Assembly (NCBI RefSeq): GCF_010668395.1
Contig: NZ_WUEY01000004.1
Span: 434,001-498,000, forward strand
DNA length: 64,000 nt
Direction of reading: 5' to 3'
Source: Martinezella lusitana
Lineage (GTDB): Bacteria; Pseudomonadota; Alphaproteobacteria; Rhizobiales; Rhizobiaceae
A program made the translations under genes and the position numbers. Below are positions 8,573 through 17,348 of this stretch, piece by piece. Under the pieces are notes generated by a model. That model ran no database searches, was not told the DNA's origin, and worked only from the letters and a program-made list of their open reading frames with translations. Numbering within the stretch: position 1 is the first letter of the stretch; the number at the start of each line of letters is the position of its first letter.

Positions 8573-9517
8573 ATGACCGACATGTTCTCAGATCCACGGC
8601 GCGACACGACCGGCGCATTCCTCGTTGCCGCGCTCTATCATTTCGTATCCTTTCCGCGCTTCGAGAGCCTGCGCGAGCCTTTGTTTGCGCTCTGCGAGGA
8701 GAACGGCGTCAAGGGCACGCTGCTGCTCGCGCATGAGGGGATCAACGGCACCATTGCCGGCACGGATGCAGCCATCGGCACGGTCCTCGCCTTCCTGCGC
8801 TCCCAGCCGGAATTTGCCGGCCTCGAGCACAAGGAAAGCCGCGCGTCGAAAATGCCTTTCGTGCGCATGAAGGTGAAGCTCAAGAAAGAGATCGTCACCA
8901 TGGGCGTCGAGGATATCGACCCCACCAGGGTCGTCGGCACCTATGTCGCGCCGCAGGATTGGAATGCGCTGATCTCCGATCCCGATACCATCGTCATCGA
9001 CACCCGCAACGACTACGAAACCGCCATTGGCGTCTTCAAGGGCGCGGTCGATCCGAAGACCAAGACCTTCCGCGAGTTTCCCGAATGGGTGCGGCAGAAC
9101 GGCGGCCTGCACAACAAGCCGAAGATCGCCATGTACTGCACCGGCGGCATCCGCTGCGAAAAGGCCACCGCCTTCATGAAGCAGGAAGGTTTCGACGAGG
9201 TCTACCACCTCAAGGGCGGCATTCTGAAATATCTGGAGGAAGTCCCCCCGGAGGAAAGCCTCTGGGAAGGCGCATGCTTCGTCTTCGACGAGCGCGTCTC
9301 CGTCGAGCATGGGTTGAAAGAGGGCAATCACAAGCTCTGCCACGCCTGCCGCACTCCCATCACCGCCGAGGAATTGACCTCGCCGCTTTACGAGGCCGGC
9401 GTCTCCTGCAGCCATTGCTATCACGAGCGCAGCGAAGAGGATCGCGAGCGTTATCGCGAAAGGCAGCGGCAGATCGCGCTTGCCCGCAAGCGCGGCCATG
9501 AGCATATCGGCGGCTGA
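8573..9517 (+). CDS. trhO: tRNA uridine(34) hydroxylase (YceA-type rhodanese)
   Basis: A 314-residue TrhO protein, which hydroxylates U34 of tRNAs on the way to 5-(carboxy)methoxyuridine. An N-terminal acylphosphatase-like region ([12 protein letters not shown]) is followed by a rhodanese domain with the active cysteine in [11 protein letters not shown] (about C189), then a C-terminal CxxC..CxxC region ([15 protein letters not shown]). Start taken at ATG 8573; the upstream TTG at 8558 has no better ribosome site. Its stop is two bases from the stop of the convergent GGDEF-EAL gene. Confidence 0.93.
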   Translation: MTDMFSDPRRDTTGAFLVAALYHFVSFPRFESLREPLFALCEENGVKGTLLLAHEGINGTIAGTDAAIGTVLAFLRSQPEFAGLEHKESRASKMPFVRMKVKLKKEIVTMGVEDIDPTRVVGTYVAPQDWNALISDPDTIVIDTRNDYETAIGVFKGAVDPKTKTFREFPEWVRQNGGLHNKPKIAMYCTGGIRCEKATAFMKQEGFDEVYHLKGGILKYLEEVPPEESLWEGACFVFDERVSVEHGLKEGNHKLCHACRTPITAEELTSPLYEAGVSCSHCYHERSEEDRERYRERQRQIALARKRGHEHIGG

Positions 9518-9519
9518 TC

Positions 9520-11736
9520 TCAGGCGGCCGCGCCGCGTTCCTCATCCAGCACCGCAGCCAGCTGGACAGCAAGCCGCTTGCCGATTTCGGGCTCCGGCAT
9601 CGGCTTGCCGTAGAAATAGCCCTGCAGCTCGTCGCAGCCGAAACCCTGGAGCGCCCTGCCCTGTTCCTCGGTCTCGATGCCCTCGGCCGTAACCGGGATA
9701 TCGAGCGAGCGCGCCAATGCCACCGTCGCCTTCAGCATTTCGCGGGCGCGGTTGTCTTCCAGCACATCCATCGTCAGCGAACGATCGATCTTGATGCGAT
9801 CGAAGCCGAACTGGCGCAGATAGCCGATGGAGGAGAAGCCGGAGCCGAAATCGTCGAGCGCCACCTTGACGCCGAGCGCCTTCAGCCGCTCGATCGACTG
9901 GCGTGTGCGCTCCGGATTTTGAATGATATAGCCCTCGGTGATTTCCAGCGTCACCCGCTCGGCCTCGATCCCCGTTTCGTTCAGCACGCTGCGGACATAA
10001 TCGGCAAAGGCTGGATTGCGGAACTGGCCGGGCGAGACGTTGACGGCGACACGCAGATCCGGCCACTGCTGCGCGGCCTTGCAGGCCTTGCGCAGAACGA
10101 GCAGGCCCAACGCCTCGATGAGGCCGCTGGTTTCGGCAATGGGGATGAAGGCTTCCGGCGAAATCGGCCCGTGGCCAGGGCGGTTCCACCGCACGAGCGC
10201 CTCGACGCCGGTCATTTCGCAGCTCGACGCATCGACCAGCGGCTGATAGGCGACCGTCAGCTCCTCGGTCTCGATGGCGCGGCGCAGATCGAGTTCCAGC
10301 GCGTTGCGCTCCTCGCGATGCGCATCCATGGCCGTCTCGTAGCAGGTCATGCGGGCACGACCCGCCTCCTTCGCCTTGTACATGGCAAGGTCGGCGCGGC
10401 GCACCAGCTCCTCTCGGTCTATGCGGCCTTCCGGCGAGCTCGCAATGCCGATGCTGGCGCCGACGACGACCACCCGGCGGCCGATCTCCAACGGCTCCGA
10501 AAGGAAATCCAGGATCTGCTCGCCCAGCCGCAAGGCCGGCGCGTCGTTGAGCTCCCTCGTCGGGAAGACGATGGCGAACTCGTCCCCTCCCAGGCGCGCA
10601 AGCGCCGCCTGCGGCGGCACGAGCACCCTGAGCCCGGCTGCCACGGCACGAATGAGCTGATCGCCCGTTCCATGCCCATAGGCATCGTTGATTTCCTTGA
10701 AGCCGTCGAGATCGAGGTAGAGAAGCAGGACATTGGTGCCGTCGCCGCGCGCCCGCTCGACCAGGCGATCCACATCGAGCCGCACCCCCTCGCGATTGAG
10801 GAGGCCGCTCAGCCGGTCGCGCAGCGAAACCTGACGCGCCTGCACCTCTTCCGCCCGCAGCCTGCGCCCCGCCAGCGATCCCAGGATCAGCAGCACCACG
10901 AAGAACAGGCCGACAAGCCCGAGCGCACCGAGAACCACCGGACGAACCTGCTGATAGCTCATGTCGCCCGGTTCACGCGAGCTCCAGATGAGCCGCCCCA
11001 GCGACTTGCCGAGTGGATCGACGATGGAGACGGCATAGCGCGCCACGGTCTCTGGCGGCACCAGCGTCAAACCGCTGATGACATAGGTGTTGGAGAGCAT
11101 CTTGATCCGCGCGGCATCGAGATAGCGCACCAGGATCAGATAGCGCCGCTGACCTTCGGGCACCGGAATGCGGCCGGATCTTTCACGGATCGTCGCAGCG
11201 CCCGCCACGGCGATGCCATCCCTTGTCATGATATAACCCGAGGCCTCCGGCACACCGGTCACGCGCGTATTGCGCGCCTGGTCGACCAGAGCCCATACGG
11301 CGGCACCGAGGACATCCCCGATGTTCTCTGTCAGCAGCTCGCCATCGTGATAGGCAATGATCGGCTTGTTGTCGTCGTCGACGATGACGGCGGTATCGAA
11401 CAGCGCACCGTTGGACGATATGTCGCCGTAATTGCCGGCGATCCAGCCGCGATCGTCGATGCCGTAGACGCTTCGCGCCGCATCGTTGCGCGCGGAATGA
11501 TCGTGCAGCGTCGCCTCGAGCTGCCCCTGGAAGGTCTTCAACGCGCCGACGGTCGTCTCCCAGGAGCGTTCGTCGTCGAGCTTGTTGGAATAATCGGCCA
11601 CCCGCCCGATTGCGGTCAGTACCATCAGCGTCACGACGGCAACGACCAGCGCAAAAGAAATCAGAACGGCCGTCACGATGGAATGACGACCGATTTGCGC
11701 ATCGACCCGCAACGACTTGAAAGCTGCTCCCAACAC
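9520..11736 (-). CDS. Membrane-bound GGDEF-EAL protein (c-di-GMP turnover)
   Basis: A 738-residue protein: membrane segments at about 22-43 and 268-288 bracket a periplasmic sensor of about 220 residues (CHASE4-like), followed by GGDEF (motif intact at 383-387) and EAL (GVEALVRW near 510, ETSGLIEALG, EITEG, DDFGSGFSS, IKIDRSL). Both catalytic signatures look intact, so it could make or break down c-di-GMP. The inhibitory RxxD site before GGDEF is replaced by VPPQ, so product inhibition is probably absent. It controls motility, exopolysaccharide or attachment in related bacteria; the signal sensed is unknown. Confidence 0.93.
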   Translation of the reverse strand: MLGAAFKSLRVDAQIGRHSIVTAVLISFALVVAVVTLMVLTAIGRVADYSNKLDDERSWETTVGALKTFQGQLEATLHDHSARNDAARSVYGIDDRGWIAGNYGDISSNGALFDTAVIVDDDNKPIIAYHDGELLTENIGDVLGAAVWALVDQARNTRVTGVPEASGYIMTRDGIAVAGAATIRERSGRIPVPEGQRRYLILVRYLDAARIKMLSNTYVISGLTLVPPETVARYAVSIVDPLGKSLGRLIWSSREPGDMSYQQVRPVVLGALGLVGLFFVVLLILGSLAGRRLRAEEVQARQVSLRDRLSGLLNREGVRLDVDRLVERARGDGTNVLLLYLDLDGFKEINDAYGHGTGDQLIRAVAAGLRVLVPPQAALARLGGDEFAIVFPTRELNDAPALRLGEQILDFLSEPLEIGRRVVVVGASIGIASSPEGRIDREELVRRADLAMYKAKEAGRARMTCYETAMDAHREERNALELDLRRAIETEELTVAYQPLVDASSCEMTGVEALVRWNRPGHGPISPEAFIPIAETSGLIEALGLLVLRKACKAAQQWPDLRVAVNVSPGQFRNPAFADYVRSVLNETGIEAERVTLEITEGYIIQNPERTRQSIERLKALGVKVALDDFGSGFSSIGYLRQFGFDRIKIDRSLTMDVLEDNRAREMLKATVALARSLDIPVTAEGIETEEQGRALQGFGCDELQGYFYGKPMPEPEIGKRLAVQLAAVLDEERGAAA

Positions 11737-11843
11737 CTTTTCTCCTTGGCATGGGAGTCTGCCGTCAGGTCTTCAAAAAACGGTTAAGGTGAATTCGAGA
11801 TTCCTACAGGAAATAGTTGTATATTTGCAGAAGCGCAAAGAAT

Positions 11844-12392
11844 TTACGTGCTGGCGGCGATCGCTCGCGCAAAACGGCCGAGACTCGCCGAAAGAAGGCC
11901 GCTTTCGCGCGCCTCCAGCAGCATCTGTGCCTGTGCCTCGTCGCTCTTGCCGGCAATCGGCAGGCGTAAAAAGGCGTCCTGCACGATCTGCAGCGACATG
12001 GTCTGCAATACATCGGTCAACTGCGCCAACACGAGATCGCCGCGATGCGAGGCGTGGGCGAACATCAGCGGCTTGAACGGCACCTCATCCCGAGAAACCA
12101 GCCAGTCCAGGGCGTTCTTGAACCCGCCGGGTATGCCGTGAGCATATTCCGGGCAGGATACGATCAAACCATCGGCCTTGCGGATCTCCGCCGCAAAGGT
12201 CTCGACGAGGGGCGGCGTTTTCCCGCCCTCATGGTCCGGATTGAAGACCGGCAGATCGCCGATCACATCGCAAATTACGATGGTGACATCGCCCGGGCAC
12301 GCAGATTGCAAGGCTTCAAGCAGTCTGCGGCTGCTCGAAGCGTGCCGCTGGCTGCCGCAAAGCGCATAGAGGGAAACGGAGCGCGAGGTCAT
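11844..12392 (-). CDS. NADPH-dependent FMN reductase family protein
   Basis: A 182-residue flavodoxin-fold reductase. The N-terminal CGSQRHASSSRRLLEAL is the FMN phosphate loop, and CPEYAHGIPGGFKNALDWL is the family signature around the isoalloxazine ring. Such enzymes reduce FMN, quinones, azo dyes or chromate using NAD(P)H in the cytoplasm. It lies 69 bp downstream of the beta-glucosidase gene on the same strand and may be co-transcribed. The physiological substrate is not predictable. Confidence 0.9.
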   Translation of the reverse strand: MTSRSVSLYALCGSQRHASSSRRLLEALQSACPGDVTIVICDVIGDLPVFNPDHEGGKTPPLVETFAAEIRKADGLIVSCPEYAHGIPGGFKNALDWLVSRDEVPFKPLMFAHASHRGDLVLAQLTDVLQTMSLQIVQDAFLRLPIAGKSDEAQAQMLLEARESGLLSASLGRFARAIAAST

Positions 12393-12461
12393 GCGCCGTG
12401 TCTATCAGGCCCCGCCGATTCGGGCACGGCCCGAAATTCCTGCGCAGAAGAAGCCGGACGA

Positions 12462-13835
12462 TCAGACCGGCTTGTGATTGCCCTTCGGAAACTGCGCGGC
12501 AAGCTTGCTGTACCATTTGCCGCTCTTCTTGATCGTGCGGACCTGGGTCTCGTAATCGACGTGGACGAGGCCGAAACGCATGCGATAGCCCTCCGCCCAT
12601 TCGAAATTGTCCATCAGGCTCCAGGCGAAGTAGCCGCGCATCGGATAGCCGTCCTTGATGAGGTCGGCGACGATGCCGAGATGCTCGATGTAATAATCGA
12701 GGCGCGGCTGGTCATCGACCTCGCCGTTGACGATGCCCATATTGTAGCAGGCGCCGTTCTCGGTGATGTAGCACTCCGGCAGGTCGTAGCGCTTGTTGAG
12801 GTCCTCGACGACATGCTTCAGGCCGGGCGCATAGATTTCCCAGCCGATGTCGGTCTTCACGTCGCTTGCCGGCGGTGCTTCCTTCGTCCAGGGGAAATCG
12901 CCACTCTTGGACGCATCATCGAAGACCCGGTCCGGCTTGTAGTAGTTCAGGCCCCACCAATCGAGCTTCTGATTGATGGTCTTCAGATCGCCGTCCTCGA
13001 TGACAGGCATGCGATCACCGAGCGCCTCGACGAACTCCTTCGGATATTCGCCCTTGAAGATCGGATCGAAGAAAGCGCCGTTGTGGAACTGATGCGCGCG
13101 CTCGACCGCTGCCAGATCTTCGGGACGATCCGAGCCCGGCAGGATGGACGACGCGTTGAGCACGATACCGACAGGCACCTTCGGCGCCACGGAGCGGATT
13201 GCCTCGACGCCGAGACCATGGGCGAGGTTCATATAGTGCATGGCATAAAGCGCCGCCTGCATGTTGCGTTCGCCGGGCGCGTGGACGCCGTAGAGGTGGC
13301 TGAGCCAGACGATGCACCACGGCTCGTTGAAGGTAGCGACGGAATCAAGCCGGTCGCCGAGGCGGCCCATGACCGTCTTGGCGTAGCGCTGGAAGGCATG
13401 CGCCGTCGAGCGCGCCGTCCAGCCACCCTCGCCGGCGAGCATCAGCGGCAGATCCCAGTGATAGAGGGTGGCGAAGGTCTTGATCCCCCGCGCCTTGCAG
13501 CCGTCGATAAGGCGGTCGTAGAAATCGAGGCCGGCTTCGTTCACCGGGCCGGTGCCTTCGGGAATGATGCGCGGCCAGGCGATCGAGAAGCGATAGGCTT
13601 CGACGCCCATCTCCTTGATCAGGTCGAGATCCTGCTCCAGCCGATTGTAGTGGTCGCAGGCGACATCGCCGTTCTGCCGCTGATAGACCCGGCCGGGCAT
13701 ATTGGCGAAGGCATCCCATATGGATGGCTTGCGGCCATCGGCCTTGGTGGCGCCCTCGATCTGGAACGCGGCGGTGGCAACGCCGAACGTGAAATCGCCG
13801 GGGAAGCGATCGGCAAGAAGCTTCGGATCGATCAT
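12462..13835 (-). CDS. bglA: Family 1 glycoside hydrolase (beta-glucosidase)
   Basis: A 457-residue cytoplasmic GH1 enzyme that hydrolyses beta-linked glucosides (or galactosides). The acid/base is in TFNEPW (E171) and the nucleophile in YITENGA (E359); DFTFGVATAAFQIEG is the N-terminal signature. No signal peptide, so it acts on imported disaccharides. Start ATG at 13835 is chosen because the GH1 domain begins immediately; the frame is open to 13895. A perfect 14-bp palindrome at 13919-13932 may be an operator for it. No transporter is adjacent. Confidence 0.93.
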   Translation of the reverse strand: MIDPKLLADRFPGDFTFGVATAAFQIEGATKADGRKPSIWDAFANMPGRVYQRQNGDVACDHYNRLEQDLDLIKEMGVEAYRFSIAWPRIIPEGTGPVNEAGLDFYDRLIDGCKARGIKTFATLYHWDLPLMLAGEGGWTARSTAHAFQRYAKTVMGRLGDRLDSVATFNEPWCIVWLSHLYGVHAPGERNMQAALYAMHYMNLAHGLGVEAIRSVAPKVPVGIVLNASSILPGSDRPEDLAAVERAHQFHNGAFFDPIFKGEYPKEFVEALGDRMPVIEDGDLKTINQKLDWWGLNYYKPDRVFDDASKSGDFPWTKEAPPASDVKTDIGWEIYAPGLKHVVEDLNKRYDLPECYITENGACYNMGIVNGEVDDQPRLDYYIEHLGIVADLIKDGYPMRGYFAWSLMDNFEWAEGYRMRFGLVHVDYETQVRTIKKSGKWYSKLAAQFPKGNHKPV

Positions 13836-13918
13836 GATGAAAATCCCGTCTGTTATAGGCTTCGTTAGCGGCGGTTTAGCCAACCCGCGTGGCAAAGTAC
13901 AGTAGCGGCACCGGAAAA

Positions 13919-13932
13919 CTGCAACGTTGCAG
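13919..13932. promoter_or_regulatory. Perfect palindrome CTGCAACGTTGCAG upstream of bglA
   Basis: A 14-bp perfect palindrome with central CG, the form recognised by LacI-family repressors, lies 84 bases before the beta-glucosidase start. Which regulator binds is unknown; the local LacI proteins are candidates. Confidence 0.45.
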
Positions 13933-14094
13933 ATGCCTGTAAGCCAAGCCGGCCAAGGGCATCCCGGAAAATTGCGCCGGCGTCGGCAACGATTATCGCA
14001 CGGCGGGATAACATCAATGTCAACAGTCGTGACTTGTCTTTTTGCAGCGGATCAATTGAGGGTAGCAATCAAACTTGACAACGAAAGGATACAA

Positions 14095-14499
14095 ATGCTC
14101 CCTGCGCTCCACATTCTTCACCCCTATCTGCTGAGCCTCCTGCGCATCGTCGCCTCGCTTGTGCTGTTCAGCTACGGAACGCAGAAAGTGCTGCATTTCC
14201 CCGCGGTTGAAAACGTGCCGCCGGTGGGATCGCTTCCCTGGATCGCCGGCCTGCTCGAACTCACCCTCGGCTTCCTTGTCCTCATCGGCTTCCAGACGAG
14301 GATCGCTTCTTTCATATTGTCGGGCCTGATGGCTTTCGCCTATTTCCTTCGCCATGCGCCGCAGAGCTTCTACCCCGCGCAGAACGGCGGCGTCGCAGCC
14401 ATCCTCTTCTGCTTCATCTTCCTGTTTCTCGTCAGCGCCGGCGGCGGCCCGCTGAGCGTCGACGCGCTCGCCAAGCGCAAGCAGGGAACCGCCGCCTGA
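14095..14499 (+). CDS. DoxX family membrane protein
   Basis: A 134-residue protein with four hydrophobic helices, the DoxX layout: LLRIVASLVLFSYGTQKVLHF, GSLPWIAGLLELTLGFLVLIG, a third helix around ILSGLMAFAYFLRHAP, and a fourth ending in VSAGGGPLSVD. DoxX proteins are linked to oxidative stress or electron transfer in some bacteria, but the function of most is unknown. The ATG at 14095 has AAGGA eight bases upstream; the longer open frame to 13927 has no such signal. Divergent from bglA. Confidence 0.88.
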   Translation: MLPALHILHPYLLSLLRIVASLVLFSYGTQKVLHFPAVENVPPVGSLPWIAGLLELTLGFLVLIGFQTRIASFILSGLMAFAYFLRHAPQSFYPAQNGGVAAILFCFIFLFLVSAGGGPLSVDALAKRKQGTAA

Positions 14500-14556
14500 C
14501 CGGCAGCCGTTTATCAGGTTCGAGGCGGCGAAACCGCCTCGAACCCAAGCTCAACC

Positions 14557-15744
14557 TTAAAGCTTGACCCAGGCGCCGTTGCGCTTCGAGGAAGCGACGC
14601 AGGCCTCGACGAAAGCCACGCCCTTCACGCCGTCATCGACGGTCGGATAGACCACGGCCGGATCGACCGCCACACCCTTCTTGCGGGCGTTGATGGCACG
14701 CGCAGCTTCGGTATAGATCGTGGCGAAGGCTTCCAGATAGCCTTCCGGATGACCCGACGGGATGCGCGAAACGCGGGCGGCAGCCGCGCCGGAGCCGGCA
14801 CCGTTGCGGGTAATCAGCCGCTTCTGATCGCCGAACGGCGTGTACCACAGATAGTTCGGATCGGCTTGCGTCCACTCGATACCGCCCTTGGTACCATAGA
14901 CGCGGAGCTTGAGGCCGTTCTCGTGGCCGGGCGCCACCTGGCTGCACCAGAGCATGCCTTTCGCCGGCTTTTCCTTGCCTTTCGCCTTGAAGCGCAGCAG
15001 CACGTGGCCGTTGTCATCAAGACGGCGGCCTTCGACGAAACTGTCGAGATCGGCGGCAAGGCTATCGAGTTCGAGGCCGGTGACGAAGGAAGCGAGGTTA
15101 TAGGCATGCGTGCCGATATCGCCCGTGGAGCCGCCGGCGCCGGACTGGGCCGGATCGGTGCGCCAGGCGGCCTGCTTCTGGCCGGACTGCTCGATATTTT
15201 CCGTCAGCCAGTCCTGCGGATATTCCGCCTGCACGATGCGGATATCGCCGAGCTCGCCATTGGCGATCATCTCGCGGGCCTGGCGGATCATCGGATAGCC
15301 GGTGTAGTTGTGCGTGAGAATGAAGAGCGCGCCGCTCTCGTCGGCCACCTTCTTCAGCTTCTTGGCATCGGCAAGATTCGACGTCAGCGGCTTGTCGCAG
15401 ATGACATGGATGCCGCGCCGCAGGAACTCCTTGGCCGCGTCGTAGTGGACATGGTTCGGCGTGACGATCGAAACCGCTTCGATGCCGTTCTTCAGCTTGG
15501 CTTCACGGATCGCCATGTCGCGGTAGCTGGAATAGGTGCGCGAGGGATCGAGGCCGAGATCGCGGCCGGAAGCCTGGGCCTTGTCCGGCGAAGACGAGAG
15601 CGCCCCGGCGACGAGATCGAACTGGTCGTCGATACGCGCGGCTATGCGATGCACCGCGCCGATGAAGGCGCCGGCACCTCCGCCCACCATGCCAAGCCGA
15701 ATGCGCGGCTCCCGCGTCTGTTCCGATGATCCTTCGATTGCCAT
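14557..15744 (-). CDS. Gfo/Idh/MocA family oxidoreductase
   Basis: A 395-residue NAD(P)-dependent sugar or inositol-type dehydrogenase. The N-terminal Rossmann loop is IRLGMVGGGAGAFIGAVH, followed by VTPNHVHYD and CDKPLTSN (the EKP-type catalytic lysine), and GDIGTHAYNLA (the catalytic His region). AGGAGG lies upstream of the ATG at 15744. It follows the sugar isomerase gene on the same strand but with a repeat-filled gap of 293 bp. Likely oxidises the sugar brought in by the neighbouring ABC transporter; substrate unknown. Confidence 0.88.
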   Translation of the reverse strand: MAIEGSSEQTREPRIRLGMVGGGAGAFIGAVHRIAARIDDQFDLVAGALSSSPDKAQASGRDLGLDPSRTYSSYRDMAIREAKLKNGIEAVSIVTPNHVHYDAAKEFLRRGIHVICDKPLTSNLADAKKLKKVADESGALFILTHNYTGYPMIRQAREMIANGELGDIRIVQAEYPQDWLTENIEQSGQKQAAWRTDPAQSGAGGSTGDIGTHAYNLASFVTGLELDSLAADLDSFVEGRRLDDNGHVLLRFKAKGKEKPAKGMLWCSQVAPGHENGLKLRVYGTKGGIEWTQADPNYLWYTPFGDQKRLITRNGAGSGAAAARVSRIPSGHPEGYLEAFATIYTEAARAINARKKGVAVDPAVVYPTVDDGVKGVAFVEACVASSKRNGAWVKL

Positions 15745-15799
15745 AAGGGTCCTCCTGAATAAATTAAAATTCGCATTCCTGATGCTTGCCGTTTCAAGC

Positions 15800-15850
15800 C
15801 ACCCGCCTCGCCCTTCGAGGGCCCTGCGGGCCACCTCAGGGTGAGGCTGA
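15800..15850. repeat. Palindromic intergenic repeat, family A copy
   Basis: CCTCGCCCTTCGAGG and CACCTCAGGGTGAGG arms match the copy at 8335-8400 and, in inverted orientation, that at 15921-15997. It lies just upstream of the Gfo/Idh/MocA gene. Confidence 0.6.
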
Positions 15851-15920
15851 TCTTCTGCGCCAGCACCACTACCCTCCACCTACCAATGCCGAAGATGGCC
15901 TTTGTGAAGTTTCGCAAAAG

Positions 15921-16031
15921 CCCGCTCCGCCCTCATCCTGAGGTGCGGAGCCTCCTGAGCTCTGCGAGGGAGTGAAGCCTCGAAGGACGAGGGTGGCCTC
16001 TACCTTCTCCCCGCACTCGCGGGGCGAAGGG
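15921..16031. repeat. Family A repeat followed by a family C fragment
   Basis: 15921-15997 contains CCTCATCCTGAGG and CCTCGAAGGACGAGG, the inverted form of the copy at 15800. From 15999 a CTTCTCCCCGC...GCGGGGCGAAGGGG hairpin resembles the family C elements at 23930 and 41502. The block separates the isomerase and dehydrogenase genes. Confidence 0.55.
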
Positions 16032-16037
16032 GTTTGA

Positions 16038-17090
16038 TCAGATGCCCAGCATGCGCCGGTTGGCCGCCTGGTCCGTGCCGCTGCCGGCAAAATCGTCGAA
16101 GGCCTTCTCCGTCACGCGGATGATGTGCGCCTTGACGAATTCGGAGCCTTCGCGCGCGCCGTCTTCGGGATGCTTCAGCGCGCATTCCCATTCGACCACG
16201 GCCCAGCCATCGAAATTGTTTGCCGTCATCTTCGAGAAGACGGCCCCGAAATCGACCTGACCGTCGCCGAGCGAGCGGAAGCGGCCGGCACGTTCCACCC
16301 AGCCCTGATAGCCGCCATAGACGCCCTGCCGGCCGGTCGGGTTGAATTCCGCGTCCTTGACGTGGAACATCTTGATCCGGTCCTTGTAGATGTCGATGTT
16401 GTCGAGATAATCGAGGCACTGCAGGACGTAGTGCGAGGGGTCGTAGAGCATGTTGGCGCGCGGATGGTTCTTCACGCGCTCCAGGAACATCTCGAAGGTG
16501 ATGCCGTCATGCAGGTCTTCGCCCGGATGGATCTCGTAGCAGACGTCGACGCCGTTTTCGTCGGCGTGATTGAGGATCGGCGTCCAGCGGCGAGCCAGTT
16601 CCTCGAATGCGGTCTCGACGAGACCGGCCGGGCGCTGCGGCCAGGGATAGATGAAGGGCCAGGCGAGAGCGCCCGAGAAGGTCGCATGCGCCTTGATGCC
16701 GAGATGCTTCGAAGCCGTCAGCGCCATCTTCACCTGCTCGACGGCCCATTCCTGGCGTGCCTTCGGATTGCCGCGCACTTCCGGCGCCGCAAAGCCGTCG
16801 AAAGCTTCGTCATAGGCCGGATGCACGGCAACGAGCTGGCCCTGGAGGTGGGTGGAAAGCTCGGTGACTTCGACGCCGTTGGCGCGGGCGACACCGGCGA
16901 ATTCATCGCAATAGTCCTTCGAGGAGGCGGCCTTCTTCAGGTCGATCAGCTGGCTTGCCCAGGTAGGAACCTGCACGCCGATATAGCCGGCATCGGCAGC
17001 CCATTTCGTGATCGAATCCCATGAGTTGAATGGCGCCGCGTCACCGGCGAACTGGCCAAGAAACAGCCCCGGACCCTTGATCGTCTTCAT
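16038..17090 (-). CDS. Sugar phosphate isomerase/epimerase (xylose isomerase-like TIM barrel)
   Basis: A 350-residue AP-endonuclease-2 type TIM barrel. Metal-ligand positions are visible: CYEIHPGEDLHDG (Glu/His), MLYDPSHYVLQ (Asp, His), FHVKDAEF (His) and VVEWECAL (Glu). Members interconvert keto sugars or act on inositol derivatives. Start at 17090 follows GGGAGG. Paired with a Gfo/Idh/MocA dehydrogenase downstream and a ribose-type transporter upstream, a standard rhizobial sugar or polyol catabolic set. A LacI-type half-site at 17116-17129 lies just before it. Confidence 0.87.
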   Translation of the reverse strand: MKTIKGPGLFLGQFAGDAAPFNSWDSITKWAADAGYIGVQVPTWASQLIDLKKAASSKDYCDEFAGVARANGVEVTELSTHLQGQLVAVHPAYDEAFDGFAAPEVRGNPKARQEWAVEQVKMALTASKHLGIKAHATFSGALAWPFIYPWPQRPAGLVETAFEELARRWTPILNHADENGVDVCYEIHPGEDLHDGITFEMFLERVKNHPRANMLYDPSHYVLQCLDYLDNIDIYKDRIKMFHVKDAEFNPTGRQGVYGGYQGWVERAGRFRSLGDGQVDFGAVFSKMTANNFDGWAVVEWECALKHPEDGAREGSEFVKAHIIRVTEKAFDDFAGSGTDQAANRRMLGI

Positions 17091-17115
17091 CAGTATTTCC
17101 TCCCTAATCGCGTTC

Positions 17116-17129
17116 TGTAAACGTTTCCG
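17116..17129. promoter_or_regulatory. LacI-like operator site upstream of the isomerase gene
   Basis: TGTAAACGTTTCCG matches 11 of 14 positions of the TGTAAA-SS-TTTACA boxes found at 21000-21034 next to the LacI gene. It lies 26 bases before the isomerase start, suggesting the same regulator also controls this gene. Confidence 0.45.
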
Positions 17130-17298
17130 ATGCCTTTCGGACCCATATCCGAGGCGGCGGGGACGCCGTAACCTCAAAAACTATAGGGTCTTCAGGATGA
17201 AAGTCGAATGCCTTGCGACCTAATCACGGCCGGCCGCCCACGGCAAGAGGTACGTGCCGCAAAAATTATCACAGCGTCGCGGACACGGCGGCAGCTGC

Positions 17299-17330
17299 AT
17301 AAAAAACGCCCGCCGGTTCCGGCGGGCGCG
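17299..17330 (-). terminator. Intrinsic terminator after the sugar-binding protein gene
   Basis: CGCCCGCCGG/CCGGCGGGCG stem followed by a run of six T on the minus strand, 19 bases after the binding-protein stop. It separates the transporter genes from the catabolic genes downstream. Confidence 0.88.
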
Positions 17331-17348
17331 CTTGTCTGAACCAGCCGA

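Noticed and set aside
9919..11787. A 622-codon plus-strand open frame
   Set aside because: Antisense shadow of the GGDEF-EAL gene, without domains.
12045..13868. A 607-codon plus-strand open frame
   Set aside because: Antisense to the FMN reductase and GH1 genes, whose catalytic motifs are unambiguous.
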